Origin: Nymphaea colorata
Taxonomy: Eukaryota > Streptophyta > Magnoliopsida > Nymphaeales > Nymphaeaceae
DNA: 64,000 nucleotides
Direction: 5' to 3'
NCBI RefSeq assembly: GCF_008831285.2
Contig: NC_045139.1
Span: 30,512,206-30,576,205 of the forward strand
Below the pieces are notes generated by a model that did no database searches, was not told where the DNA came from, and worked only from the letters and a program-made list of their open reading frames with translations. Positions 1-13,300 of the stretch are shown one piece after another (position 1 is the first letter of the stretch; every line of letters starts with the position of its first letter). A program made the translations under genes and the position numbers.

Positions 1-748
1 TATGCATCTTAATTAAGATCTAAATCTATGTCAAAATAACGATCAAAACCAGATCTGTGTCTTGATTTCATTCCAATTCCCCAGAAAAAAGAAACAAAAC
101 AAAACAAAAAACAAACTAACTAACTAAACTACTAATCAAGCCCAAGATTATGGTCAAATAGTTAAGAAACCATATCGACGAAGGAAAACATCATGGCCTT
201 TCGTGATACCCATTCATGTCCATGTATAAGTGTTTAAAGCCTATGTATCAATCACCCAAAAGGTTGATGTAGCTACTTGGAGAATCATGCACCTGCGTCA
301 GGTCCTCTGGTTGTTGCTTTTGCCGAAATCAGATCAATGGATGCGACAAATCATAAATCTTTCTGGGTTGCGAAGCACCATTCTTTTCACCATCGATCGT
401 AACCATTCGTTATGACCGCAAGGAACAAGAGCAATCTGAAAGCACAAAGGATTCTTTTTTAGTCAAATCACTTGCTTCAAGTTTCACTTTAAGCAAACTA
501 CCTTATAAGATTAGGTTCTACCATGAGCGGTCCTAATCCATGTCTCATGGCATCCAGCAGCTAAATTTCCCGATTTGAGACAAACATGAATTTGGACATG
601 ATTCTTTTGGCTCTTTAATTCCTACACCGCGCACTTTATGGCTTTTACTAGTGTCTACATCAGCCTGGGAATCAGTATATATTAAGCAGCATTATGGGAT
701 ACCAGCCCAATCTTGATGGACAAGGTGGGACCGAACGAGTATCTGATC

Positions 749-749
749 C

Positions 750-793
<44 letters not shown>
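749..793. repeat. Compound (AT)n(AG)n microsatellite
   Basis: An uninterrupted AT run passes directly into an AG run. The same compound design recurs about 200 bp downstream at 968-1041, which suggests local duplication or a common repeat family. Confidence 0.95.
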
Positions 794-794
<1 letters not shown>

Positions 795-963
795 TACTAC
801 CAATGTCATGCAAAGTTATATCTAGTGGAGGTAGGATCATGTGATACTTAATTCACTATAAGATGATATTTTATAGTCATGTCACATAATAGATGGCGGG
901 TAAAGGGCCAAATGCCAAACCTGGTTCAAATGACCTAGAAAATCACCTTCAACTATTCAAGGC

Positions 964-967
<4 letters not shown>

Positions 968-1041
<74 letters not shown>
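968..1041. repeat. Compound (TA)n(GA)n microsatellite
   Basis: About 40 bp of TA dinucleotides is followed by about 30 bp of GA dinucleotides, with the same order as at 749-793. Confidence 0.95.
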
Positions 1042-1043
<2 letters not shown>

Positions 1044-1331
1044 AAAGCTAAGCAATTTTTTTCATGACCTCCCTCTTTGTTAGAGTTGTTGACAAATTAT
1101 AACCAAGATCATATTGCTCTGTGCTGAGTAGGGATGCAGTATATTATACAACCAGACAATAAAAATATACTATAAAAATTTACGACCTAACCTAAGTAAA
1201 TTGCTGAGTCAACTCGCTGACCCACTAACTCGATCAACAACCATTCCAAGTCTGATTCTCAGGTTAGCCAACTATGTTTCCCTTGTTCTTGTTACCCATA
1301 TCTTCTATTTCCTAGTAACTCCAGATTTCAC

Positions 1332-1333
<2 letters not shown>

Positions 1334-1372
<39 letters not shown>
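1334..1372. repeat. (CT)n microsatellite
   Basis: An uninterrupted TC/CT dinucleotide run of about 39 bp. It generates a false Leu-Ser repeat protein in the forward frames. Confidence 0.95.
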
Positions 1373-1374
<2 letters not shown>

Positions 1375-1998
1375 GGTCCGTTACATATTTGAAGTGCCAT
1401 CGTTGTATAAACAAAGCTTAGGCATTGCTATGCACAAGATCCTGAGCCTGGATGCACATGATTGATAAATGTAGTGGCTCTCTGATCCCCCAGCCTGCCA
1501 AACACCTTTCTCCAGGCAGCTGAATTTGTTATAAGCCAATGAGATTAGGAAGGATCAGCATCCAAATATTATAAGAACTTTTGATGGGACATTGAGAAAA
1601 AGTTCACACCCAGTTGTGGCAGTTGAAGTATTTCAGCTTTCTTTACTACCAGACCTGAGCTTGATGGGTTTTTTTAAATCAAACTATAGAAAATACCAAC
1701 GGAGGAATAATTGAGCGGTGCCATTTGCAAGTAGTTAAACATTTTATCTTTTCAAAGGGATGCGATTATGTGGATAGAACCGCATGCCGAAACCAACAGA
1801 AATATGTGAGGGCGTAGCATCATAGATTGCTTGTAATCCATAATCATTCAAACGGCCTTTATTAATTGCATTGGAATCTGTTTTCCTTCTCTTTTTCTTC
1901 TTAGGGGAAGAGAGAGAGAGAGAGTACCAACTCTGGGGACGGTGAGCGATTTGCTATGCAACTGCATGCGGGGTCTGAATTTTCTTATTAATGAAGTA

Positions 1999-2064
1999 TA
2001 TATATATATATATGTGTGTGCGTGTGTGTGGAGAGGGAGAATGAGAGAGAGAGAGAGAGAGAAA
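1999..2064. repeat. Compound AT / GT / GA simple repeats
   Basis: A short (AT)n run is followed by TGTGTGCG-type sequence and then a (GA)n run interrupted by single substitutions. Purely low-complexity. Confidence 0.85.
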
Positions 2065-2220
2065 GAGACTTGTCTCAAATCTTTGATTTTATGGGTGTAC
2101 ATGTGTGTTAAATCATGGCAACTCGGCAGAACTCCTCCTCAAGGGGTAGGGGTTGACCAGAGGCTAGTCTTCGTTTCAAATCATCAGGGTGTCAACTTTT
2201 TTGTGCTACAAAAGAAGGGT

Positions 2221-2360
2221 TACCAACATGCAAGTTGAGCTACCGACATGCAAGTTGAAGTCAACGGCAGTGTACATAAATGTCGGCAAAACTCCCTTCA
2301 CATTTATCAGATACCGATTCTGGGTTTGGCGTTGTTAGAGCCAACGGCAGTGTACATAAA
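2221..2360. repeat. Short tandem and direct repeats
   Basis: A 20-bp unit (TACCAACATGCAAGTTGAGC) is repeated immediately with two differences (2221-2240 and 2241-2260). A second block, CAACGGCAGTGTACATAAAT, begins at about 2262 and recurs about 80 bp later at about 2342. No coding meaning is evident. It could be debris of a degraded transposon. Confidence 0.7.
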
Positions 2361-2829
2361 TAAATACTTCCTGAGAATTTTTGAAAAAGGCTCAAGTTTT
2401 AAAAAAAAATACCTAAAAGTTAACTGAGCGCTCAACTTTTAAAAGAAATTTTCCGAATAGCTGCCACTAAAATGGAAAAAATTAAACTGAAGAGATGATT
2501 TACAAAATCACTCTTGTAAGAGATAGTTTTGATTAAAAGGGATAATTTTATAAATTACCTTCCACTTCAATGGCTCCCAACGGCAGCCATTTGAGAACTT
2601 TTTAGAAGCTGAAGGCATATTTGTTGGCTCTTAAAAGATTGAGATATAAATTGTTATTTGCTTGAAAGTTAGGCGGCTGTTTATAAATTTTTCTGCTTCA
2701 CCACCACAAACTGTTCAATCAACAAGAATATGATATTCAAGTGACCATCAGGACGACAACGTGACCGTCAATGACATGTTTAAGAAATATTATGTTTGTT
2801 CATTTGCAAGTTTTATTAGACAGTTTATC

Positions 2830-2830
<1 letters not shown>

Positions 2831-2865
<35 letters not shown>
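2831..2865. repeat. (AT)n microsatellite
   Basis: An uninterrupted AT dinucleotide run of about 35 bp. Confidence 0.95.
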
Positions 2866-2867
<2 letters not shown>

Positions 2868-4220
2868 AACTGGATTCCTGTAGCTCTCATAGTTTTGACG
2901 AGCGATCAGCCGATCACCAGATACAGTCAAAGAGACCGCAAATAGAAGACTGAAATGAAACCTCCAGCACAACCGTCGCATCCTTGTCCCTCAACAGTCA
3001 CCCAAATAAGAGAAAAGGGGGTCATACATCGCATTGGAATTGACTCAAAAAAAAAAAAAGACAGCATGATAAACAGCAAAATCTAACTTGAACCTTCCAC
3101 CAAAGGCGAGAGGAAACAGCAAATAAACTTGACCAACGTAAGAAAATTGACCTGCTAATAATCCGTCGATGTTGATCAAAAGATGAACAAGATTGGGTTT
3201 ATTTCCAAATATTGGCTATCTTTCCAAAGCTTTGAGACACGATAACATAGCTGGTTGGATTGAGCCAGAATAACAATAACACGGCTGGTTGCAGCTGGGT
3301 TAGGAACACAGGAAGAACATGTCTCTAGTTCTATTTTCATGCACCATATTTTTACATTTTAAGTGGTAGGGCAATACCTAAGTTAAAATGCACCACACAG
3401 CATGCATGATACCGCCGATGCAGGGAGAACCTTCAAGCCTTTTAAAAGGTTGGCTCATCAAGCGAAGTTTGAGTAGCTCGAATGGTCTAAAGTTTCAAGC
3501 CTGTGCATGCCTTGTTTGGGTTTGTAGTTAGACAGTTCAAAACGGAAAAGTAGTTCTGCTTCAAAACTAAGAAGGACCACGCCTTCCTCATCCAAGTGCT
3601 ATAACCAAAACCGTCGTCGTAAAGAAAATTTTTGCGTCGTTGGAATACTGTTGACTGCTTGAAAATTTTCGTTTGAACGGTACAGCTCAAAATCTTACGC
3701 TATCCACGGCCAATAGAGAAGTTATGTCCTAATAAAGACGTCTTGATTCTGAAAGAGCAGCAACACGCGGGTAAACGGAAAAAAAGGTTGAGATACACGC
3801 AGCGACTGGATTTATAAAATAGTGCGGCTACCAAGGAAGCAATGACCGCATAAGGGCAGTCTCGTGAATGAAATGCAGGTACCCAACAAAATTCTATTCA
3901 TAAAATAAAGGAGTGTGAAAAAAAATTGACAGAAAGATGATGAAGAGAAGGGCAAGATGTACCTAAGATTTACTCCAAAACTCCAATCTCTAGCAATATC
4001 TGTATTTGCACATATCATGCCTTGTCCGACGAGTTTAAAAAGAACAACTCTGCTGAATGTCATGTCTCGAAGCAAAACTATTTAAATAGACAAGAAAAGA
4101 CAGATTGGCCCTATCACTTGTGGAACACGAAAATGGGTAGAGAGTGCAAATGCAAGTTCTGTGCCTCACTACGAGTAACTCGGGAACTGCAAGAACCAGG
4201 TAAAACCAGATATGCCAAAC

Positions 4221-7200
4221 TCAGAAAACTCTTATCGCCCTTCCCATCGTACTCTTCAGGTACAGGCATCTCACCTATTCAACCAGAAAAGGGGTAAAAT
4301 GTCAGTACCTGATGAAGAAATTCACATAAATTCACATTTGAAGTAAAAACCAAACAGAATTCAGGACATAGAAACCTTAAGGGCCATTTGGCACTAGGAA
4401 CAGCCTGTGAGTGTCAACAAATCTGCCCCAAATTTGGGGTAGATTCTAAACACTTAAATGAATCTCCTCCAATTTTTGGGCAGATTCATGAAATACTCAA
4501 ACAATGTTCCTAATGCCAAACGGTCCCGTTAGCTAAAACAGGTTTTAGACGTCACTCTTCTGTAATTGCCACATAAGACGGTACAAATGCACTCATAATC
4601 TTTAAGACAGAAAATGAGGGGCAAACCAAAAGCATAGATATAAAGCAATTTGGAGACAATAAAAACCAAAAAAAAAAAAAACAAGGGCTCTCTCTGTCGA
4701 TAAACAGAGGTATATAAGCAACCGAAACAAATGAAAATTGTTCTGTGAACCGTACCATACTACCAAGGTTACTCAAGAGAGAAAAAAACAAACGGAGACC
4801 ATGACATGGGAAAGTAGTTGAATTCTTTCAGGAAAATAAAACAACACTTACGTTTTGCCAATTTTTCTTCAAGAGTGATACGAGGAAGTTGACACTCAGT
4901 TGCACATTCTGAATAATCTGCTTCTCCTCCATGGCACAATTTCCAACAGCAACTCCCATGCAGAGGACCTTCTTAAGTTGGAACTTGACCATAGCTTTGG
5001 TTTCATTTACTTTTGCCTCCAGAGACTCCTGATGTGTAACAAGCGTTGGAAACTTTCCAGCCTTGTTAAGTCCTGGACCAAGAAGCCTTGGAATCTGCTT
5101 GATGACAGCTTCAGATGCAAGAAAAGCATGGTACTTCTTAGCAAGCTTTTTTACCAGCTTCTTGTTCTTGTTCATTTTCTTCAAACCTTCAACATCCATG
5201 TAATCCAGTCCGATCTTCTCGGCCTGCAATTTGCCCACGAGACTAAATCAAACATTTGATCCACCATGAACATTAACATTCGGATCTGAAACACATTAGA
5301 ACACTTCCACACGCTTACCTCTTCCACATGCTGAGCATCTCCAAGCATGCAAACTTTCATTTTTGGACGGGGAATGTGAGGTAATTTCACAGAGCCACTG
5401 AAACGTTTGTCCTTCTGCGGATCATAGTTTTTCAAGCCAATTTGAAGCTCAATTGTCTCAGTGAACTTCCGCTTTTTCTCTTTTGCCTCACCAACGACCT
5501 GAGTGATAGCTTCCCTCAACGCATCACTCTGGAGCTTACTGTGAATCATTGAACAAACAATCAATTGTGAATTTTCTACAAACATGTCCTAGAAAAACAA
5601 ACTACATTTGAAAATACACAGAGAACAAGCAAACACGAAAGTTTGTAAAGGGTAAAGCACAAAAATGAACCCAATGCAACAGGAAGCAGGAAATGTTAGT
5701 AAATGCTGCCTCTTTATAAGTGTACTAAAAGAGCACAAAACAAACAGACATATGCCTTACACTCTAAATTAATAAAGTGAATCCACATATCTGTCAGTTG
5801 TCACAATAGCCAAAACCATTCTTGCCAAAGCTTTCCTCAAAATTTCACAATTTTGAAAATATAGATGACAAGAAAGGTTAGTATTATACTGCATCAGTTA
5901 GCTCACACTTGTCACCTGGACTGAAGGTTTTTGATCCTGCACTTACATTTCAAAATCCTCAACCTTAACGCCATACTTTTTGCTGAAAGACTCACGTGTA
6001 ATTGCTATTTAAATGAGTTCCACCTCAGTTCCTTGATTGAAGGTTATACATCCAGGCCTTCCATGTCTTGAACAGCCTCTACAACGTTGTAGAGCTCACT
6101 TTAACACCATAGGCACACAAGTCATGCTCCCAAAACCTCTATAAAACCTTTATTTTCAACTTCCCAACTTAATAACCACCTCCTCTTCAATGTTAACCGG
6201 AAACCAGTATATTACTATTGCCCATACTACTGATTTCCAAGCAACCACAAGCTAACGCAGAATAGCAATTAGTATAATCAGAAACCTACTTGAGAGATTT
6301 CCTCTCTTTCACAACTCACTTTCTGGGCTAGGATTCCACAAGAAGCGAGATGTGACTCAAAGCCTTGACCTGTCTTCAAAAACGGCATCTTGTCCTACAA
6401 TAGCTTAAGGTACAAATTATGTAGCAACAACAGTAGCTGACTTACCTAGGAATCAATTCGTCTATTGAATGCAGGAAAAGAGGTAAGATCTTTGCAAACC
6501 AGCACCTATTGGGTAGTGTTTGGATGATAAGGCGGCAAAAACTTGTTTTTAGCCTCATATGCCAATAACCTGGTTCTCATTTTGTGTGAATGAAACAACA
6601 GGACTGATATTAGAAAAAATTGTAAAAAGCATTTTTACAATGGTGGTTATTTTCCAGCCAATTACTAGTCCGAAAATGTACTAGTAAGCCTACCTATGCC
6701 AGGTTACCTTGCCAGCCCTTTTGTGGAAGGTAATGGACGGAGTATTCAAAAATCTGGCCAAAACTACATTTTTTTATAACATGCAAGAGTTCTGGTATCC
6801 ACCGGAAAAATGTGGCCAGCACAGGTAGCTTGTGCTGGGCAACCAAAGACGGCTCATTTACCAGCAGGCAAAACAATAAGACAAAAAAGAGATCAAAGTT
6901 CAAATTTTTTCTGCCCATATCGGTTAGACCAAGGCTTGATATCCATCCCATCACCGGCAATGTTAAAGAAATGGGAATAGCATCTGTGACCACATCCCCC
7001 TCACCCAACCACTGCCCCACCCTAACCAAGAACACACACAAAGGTTTTGGCATTCTTAACCATCCCACCATCAGAGGGAGTGGCTCCCACTCTCCCTTTC
7101 CGATCAGATCTCTCTCACGCAGGTTGCTCTTGTTCTAAACTTCAGAGAAAGAACATCCAGGCAACGAGTAATCTTTCTTGGAGCCTTTCTTGGGTTACGA

Positions 7201-7991
7201 GTTATGACCCAATTTAAGTAAAACTTAGATTTGGGCAAACTGAATAGGCAGCTAACCAGGTTTTAGTTGGCATTACCACATTTCTAACCATGTTTATTAA
7301 AATTTATCTCTATTTATTTTGAACTGGTACAAAGTCTTTGGGGCTTGAGATAAAATTGTACCTTTGAGTATGACACGGCCTCCCCTTCTAGAGATCTCGT
7401 GACAAATTAACGATAAACCTCCACCCCAAGCCCGGCTCTCCACAGAAAGAACTAAGTGGTAACGCATCCTTTTGCAATTGTTCGAGGTTTATTTCTAATC
7501 GAGAAAGAATAACAACAGCCAATATAATTCTGGAATGCTACCCTCAATGGAAACAAATCACATTGTCGCCATCCAACACTCTAAAGGCAAGCAAATCTTA
7601 AGCGAACTCAGAAACACTGAAACTTGAATGGTGTTCCCGAAACAACGCCTATTCCACCGCCTATTCCACCAGATCACAACATCGTATTCTCAGAATAAAT
7701 TAAATTAATCAACAAATATCCAGCAAAACAGCATCGAAGTCATCCAGATCGACCAACCAGTTCACCTCAACATCCATTTCAATCGCTGGATACAACTGCA
7801 TGTCATTCGAACGCGAACCAGCCATTTTCTCCAGACCATAATGACAGTAACTCTCCAAAAAACCACTCAAAAATGGCGAAACTAACAGAGTGTGCAATCC
7901 ATAGAACACATGGCCATGCCTAAGTAAACTGAATCAATCGAATCCTATCGACACTTAGAGGAAGAGAGAATTAAAAACCAAAATACCTCAT
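4221..7991 (-). CDS. RPL10A: 60S ribosomal protein L10a (uL1 family)
   Basis: Cytosolic large-subunit protein uL1, which binds 23S/25S-type rRNA at the L1 stalk. Coding exons on the minus strand are 7991-7987 (ATG plus two bases), 5538-5319, 5223-4852 and 4274-4221. All junctions are GT..AG and the phases join to give 216 residues, the usual length for plant L10a. Family landmarks read clearly: [10 protein letters not shown] at the start, [60 protein letters not shown], and the carboxyl end [16 protein letters not shown]. The first coding exon has only five bases (ATGAG). I chose it because it restores the Met-Ser-Lys start, so it is the least certain piece. Intron 1 is about 2.4 kb. The third coding intron carries a MITE (4381-4527). 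Confidence 0.94.
4381..4527. mobile_element. MITE-like element in the last intron of RPL10A
   Basis: A 147-bp segment has terminal inverted repeats of about 22 bp. The left end is GGGCCATTTGGCACTAGGAA. The right end, read on the other strand, is GGGACCGTTTGGCATTAGGA. The interior contains a second imperfect inverted pair built on AATCTGCCC and GGGCAGATT. The size, lack of coding capacity and GGGCCRTTTGG termini fit a non-autonomous DNA transposon. The target duplication is unclear by eye, so the superfamily (hAT or Harbinger) is not assigned. Confidence 0.75.
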
Positions 7992-8018
7992 CCCAGCTTC
8001 TCAGCTGTGTCTTCAAGC

Positions 8019-8316
8019 CTGGTAAAACAAAACAACAAAGAAGAAAAATCACACATCAGACAGAAGAACCCAACACGAGTTGTGCATTCTCAACAAAGAC
8101 AACAAAAAAGAAACCACAAATTAAAGCGATCAGAAAAGATGAAAACGAGGGAAAAGAACCACAAATTGCAACACCAAGGGACCCGATTGGAAGAAACGAA
8201 GAGGCCCTTAAAATCGTAGAAATCAACCCCAAAGAATTCGAACCACGAGGAATCGACAGAAACGGAAAATGAAAACGAAAGCATGAACTCGGAGGTAGGT
8301 TCAAGAGGCAACTCAC
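8019..8316 (-). other. Probable 5' UTR intron of RPL10A
   Basis: On the minus strand a consensus donor (GCCG followed by GTGAGT) lies at 8317/8316, and a strong pyrimidine-rich acceptor ending TTTTACCAG lies at 8019. The intervening 298 bp would be an intron in the leader. It would leave 7992-8018 as the leader segment joined to the start codon. Leader introns are common in plant ribosomal protein genes. This is inference from splice signals only. Confidence 0.45.
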
Positions 8317-8397
8317 CGGCGGAACCCGATGGATCGGGGAGAGAGTGGGGAGGGAGGGGACGGGGAAAGAAGCAACGAAGCGGAGGCGATTAGGTCT

Positions 8398-8407
8398 AAA
8401 ACCCTAG
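8398..8407. promoter_or_regulatory. Telo-box in RPL10A promoter/leader
   Basis: AAAACCCTAG matches the plant telo-box (AAACCCTA), a hallmark of ribosomal protein gene promoters that works in either orientation. It lies about 90 bp upstream of the inferred first exon donor of RPL10A. A site II-type TGGGCT motif is found further upstream at 8652-8657, the usual partner of the telo-box. Confidence 0.6.
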
Positions 8408-8579
8408 AAGGTCAGAAACAGGATATAAGGAAATTCTACATAGAAGAGAAATGGACACATGAGGACGTCGCCTATATACTCTCAGATGAGGTCATTTTAT
8501 TCACCGTTCCGACCTTAGATCGACGGCTAGGATCCTCAGAATGGAGCATCCTACGAGACGTCGATTAACACGAGAGGTG

Positions 8580-10327
8580 AAATCTCGACCGCTCAATTTT
8601 TAGATTGGATCGTGCAAGTCAGAGCAAGCAATACCACTTATTACTTATTAGTGGGCTGATGTGCGCTATTTACATATTGGTACCTTGTCGATTTTTGTTT
8701 ATTTATAAATGAGTGTCTTTTAGATGTGGAATTTTAAATCTAAAACATTAACAATTTATCTAGACTAAAACCTGAATCCAAATTTCATTGTTAACATTTC
8801 GCTCTGGTCTTGAACAAAATTTTACTCAAGCATTTACGAGCACCTAAACAAGATCTGCATCTGCTGCCTTATTTCAGGACTACTTATGAAACCAACCTTG
8901 TAGATCATACCTAGAGGGTCAAATTTTTTCTGAATAATGCAAGATTATTAAGCTTCCATGACTACTTATATATACGCTTTGAGGCAAACAAACTGGAGTT
9001 ATAGTAAATTATCACACCCTCTAGGAAGGGGATGTTCTTTAGAAGTACACTAAGCTGCTATTGATTCGTAAAATTTATTTGTATATAAATTTTTCGAATT
9101 TTAGTTTAACTTACATTAGAAAGTTTGAAAATTTCTATTTCGTCTCCTATTAAAATTTTGAAACTAAAGTTTGATCTGATACAAGATTTATGTGCACACT
9201 GTATTGATCGAAGATCGAATTTCATAACATACCTCAACTGGCACTAGCTTGAGTTGAGTTAATTTGATGAAAATGGTTGGTTTTTGCTATTGATATCTTA
9301 AAATTAGATGGTAGATGTTTTTTTTTTTTATCGATGGAAAGTTAAGTAAGACCATCTAGGTACATTCACAAGACAAGACGAAGAATATTTCTTATGCTTC
9401 TTGAAGGGAAAAAGAAAATCATTTTTGCTGCTTTTACAGTTGGCTTGAAAACAAATAAATACAGAGATGTCTTTAGTTCTCTCTCCGAAAAACTTGAAGG
9501 CCTGCTCTCAACAATATTGAAAAGATGAATATTTTCTTATTATTGCCAAATATTGTGCATGTTGTTTAAAATTTTCCCCTTTCTTAATTAATTAGGGACG
9601 CGTTCTTAAACTCTTTTTTTCTCTCAGTCCTTTCTTTACGTAAACAAAACTAGAGACATCTTCTCCAGGACATGTTTAATGTTTTGACTTATTTGTATTC
9701 CTTTGAGTGTCCACGGTAACAAAAACACGGCGTTAGTGTTTCATAAATCTTTTTTAAATATTTGGATAGATTCATCAAAGACTTTCAAAAATTAGGGCAG
9801 ATTCATATAAAACATTATCGCAGTGTTCGATGAATCTACTATAAAAAACAGATTTATCCAAAAACAAATTTATCCATTCCCTTTTGCCTATTTCCATGTG
9901 TCATAGACTAATTGGAAATTGTAACAATATTGCATAAGCAAGTTTTAAAGGCATTTAATTTACCACATTTACTTACGTCTTCAATAGTATTGAGTGTTTC
10001 CCCTCCGTTCCCATGGTTTTTACATTTTTCCTTTAATGATTTTGAAATTAGGTAACTTGCTCTCGATCCTTTACTTGCCCCTTTGTGCAACCAATGCTTG
10101 TTTTTGCTTTATTTTTTATTAAAAGGCAAAGAGAAAAGCTAGTCCTGAACATTATTGGGAATAAAATAATAGTAAAAGACTGAAGAACAGGAGTACACAT
10201 GCATATACTTTATTTAAACACTTTGTTCTCAATTCCACAACCCTTCTTCTGTGTACACATGCATATACTCATCTGTGGCAATTACAGAATGGGAGTGGGT
10301 ACAAAGAATAAGATGGTTCTTGATAGT
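8580..10327. other. Intergenic region between RPL10A promoter and trehalase 3' end
   Basis: No supported gene. The left part is the RPL10A upstream region. The sequence around 9740-9870 repeats motifs such as ATTTGGATAGATTCATC and GGGCAGATTCAT, which resemble the interior of the 4381-4527 MITE and a patch near 50940, so it is probably a degraded related element. The right end should include the trehalase 3' untranslated region. Confidence 0.5.
8652..8657. promoter_or_regulatory. Site II-like TGGGCT motif upstream of RPL10A
   Basis: TGGGCY elements are bound by TCP factors and pair with telo-boxes in plant ribosomal protein promoters. This hexamer lies about 250 bp upstream of the telo-box. 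A hexamer alone is weak evidence. Confidence 0.3.
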
Positions 10328-13300
10328 TTAGACGGGACAGCTTAGGCTCTGTCCGTTTGGCCATCCGAATTCCTCCAAAAATGCCAACACCACACCGTTC
10401 GACCAGCCAAAACCAGTCTGCAAAACAAGATAGAGAGGAGAAAAATCATCACGTTTCTTTTGAAAATATTGCTGTGATTTCATTGCAATCCGGGACTTAT
10501 TTGAGATGATTCTAGTGCTGAGACGTGTATCATCTTTTAATAAGAGAAAAAGTTTCTTTCCCATATGTTTTTGTTCGCATTTTATGTTGTATAGATGCCC
10601 AACATTTCACGGAGGAATTTCTTAGGAAAAAAGAAGAAAGCAAATAGGCTTACGGTGCCACTGTTTCCCACAAGTGCAAGTTTTTTTACCACGCTTGGAA
10701 TCATAACAGAAGCAGAAACATCCAACTAGATTACATGCTTGGAAATGAAATGACGAAAGGTGGAAACTATGAGGGTATTCTATTCACGAACACACATATC
10801 TGGAGGATGCAAACGTTACGAAAGTGACGATGCGATGGCAGGACAACCAAACACCGTGTTGGCATCCCAAGAGGTGCATTTTTTGTTATTCCTGTTTATA
10901 GGACGCTAGGAACTGGATCCCATTCCCTGGAGCAGAAATCAAACACCCTCGAATTGCCTGTCAGGTTGGTTCAGTCACATGGCCACTAGAAGGAAGATAC
11001 TTTCAATTTCTCATGCATCACTGTTGTGGGCTCTATAATTCAAATAAATGAAAAGTAAAAGAACATAATACTAACTGATTAACTTTGCATCGAAAAGTTC
11101 CTTTCATGGAGGTTATGCCCCCTATTGTGTATTCAGAAACCATAAGCAATCTCAGCGGAACCTTTATCTGTTAGAATTCTTTCATGAATATGAAAACAAG
11201 TGCAATATGTTTTGTATTCAATGACGGCAAGCTGTTGTTTACCCAAAAAAAGAAGAGGGATGAAGAAAAGCTAGCGATATCTTTAATTTGGAATTCATAT
11301 ATGCAATAGCAACCAATTACAGAAAGTAAAAAGAGAACAGACATAGATTACCTGCGGTGAATACTCGCCACCACCTCCGGCCGTCCCACATTCTTCAACA
11401 TTATATTTCTCATGCATCTTGCCTGATTGCTTGTACCCATCATAATTTATTTGAAGCCATCTCAAGGCAATGTCTTTTGCTAGGGTTTTAGCTTCATCTG
11501 AATTGGACTTTACTAAGCCTTCAACAATCAAGTGCTGCATTGGAGGCCACCCATTGGGGGCATCCCTGTAAACAAAAAGTAGGTTCCAGATCTCAGATGT
11601 TAGATGTAGATTAACCAAATGATTCATATTAGGAATAAAACTGTAGGTTACAAACCACTGTTGGCCTGAATTTGTCAGTGATGTCGAGATTCCACCTTTC
11701 TTTAGTAGTCCAGAACTGACAAGGGCACTTGCTGCTTTTTTCACCATATCACCTTTTCAGATAAGAATAGTTCCGTCAGACGTGGATCACACACATACAA
11801 GAATTTGGTGCTAAAGATTCAACACTAAGGGGAAAGTTCTTTTGCTGTATGAATAGTCGGCAGAAAATTAGCTAAAGGAGGGTCCTGATGGGGAAATCAA
11901 GGCCATATATATCAACTATCAAGCCACACAGTGATAGCCATTTACCAGGAATCGTTTCTCTACTTACAACAGGGATTAAGTGATAAATTTCTAAGAAAAC
12001 AATCTCTGAACAGCTCATAAAAAAATCAAGCACATGTTTGCTGCTGACAAGTTCATGCGAGACAACTTGAGACACGTTTGTTTGCTGTGATTCATGAATT
12101 TTCTCAACTTCCCTAATCCTTTGCCATTTACAGAAAAGAATCATAATATTCACCAAATATGCAAAGTGTACACTGTTCTCTGGATGTTAAAGATCCTAAC
12201 CAGCAATCACATCAAAAGCTCCAGTTTCAAATGAATTGCTTAAGGAAGCTTGATTTACAAACCTGAAGTCAGACTACCAATCCACAAAGGAACAAAATTT
12301 GAGGCGAAAACATTTTGGTTTTGGTTGCTAGCTTGCCATATGTGGGGTTCCTGAAAAAGTAAGAGAAACAAACTTGGGACATGGATAACAACAAAAGGGC
12401 ATGAAGCAACATTGTCTGGAACAACGTAATAAGAATGTAAAACTCTTAATTACTGTACACCTCTGAAGTGCTTGAGTTGCCAAACCAATAATCAAGCCAC
12501 TGACCCCTCTCAGTGTTCCAGAAGACTGAGTTCATTGCTTCAATCCGAAGCTTGGATGCTGCCTCATATGCTTCAGATACCGATGCATTTCCCAGAATTA
12601 TTGCAAAATGTGCCAGGTCAAGCTCCATCTGCAGGATTAGATAAAATGCTTACGAGCGTAAAACTTCACCGACGAAATTTCTTTAAGAAATGAAGCATAC
12701 CTTCAGAATATATGTGTTCAGGTCTACTGGTATTATTGATGTTGTTCTCAATGTCGTGAGGTCCGGTGGAGAACTGAATTGAAAAAAAAGGAGCAACCAC
12801 ACGTGCCCAGGGAAAAACAACAAAAAAGCAAAAATAACGTGACCACCAATCTCAGAAAATCTCCACCTTGCTTGTGACAAGATCATATTATGGAGATTCA
12901 CCTCAGCTGGAACATGTTCTAGATGCAGTGATTCACTTGCAGTAAGATATACAAAAGTACCTCTCTACACCAAAATGAATAAATAAACAATTCTTTCCCA
13001 CACAGCATGGTATTTAGCACAAAGAGTGTGAACATGTAAGACTCCTCTGCTCTGGTGGATATGTCGTCAAGTTGGGGATTTTGTAAACATGTAGTTTGGT
13101 ATAAAGGAAAGCACAAAAACTAGAGTTTCATTGTCAACAAACCAGTGAAAGCTAAAATTAGAGGCATCAACCATTAGATTTCCTGAAAAAAACAAGGGAA
13201 GAGATGGAAGAAATTGTACTACCTCATCCATCGAGTGCTGAAATCCCATCCAGATTCGGCTGTCGAAGCTATTTCATGGTAGAGGTGCTCCTTCTCCGTG

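Larger units (their letters stand above)
1..4220. other. Intergenic region with microsatellites, no gene recognised
   Basis: I see no open reading frame with recognisable protein similarity on either strand. The stretch holds several AT and GA microsatellites (listed separately) and a short duplicated block near 2221-2360. The part just below 4220 should include the 3' untranslated region of the ribosomal protein L10a gene, which is read from the minus strand. Short ATG-initiated frames here are low-complexity (Ser-Leu or Arg-Glu runs from CT/GA repeats) and are not credible genes. Confidence 0.6.

Noticed and set aside
1942-2238. 98-codon frame with Arg-Glu and Tyr-Ile runs
   Set aside because: Produced by GA and TA microsatellites.
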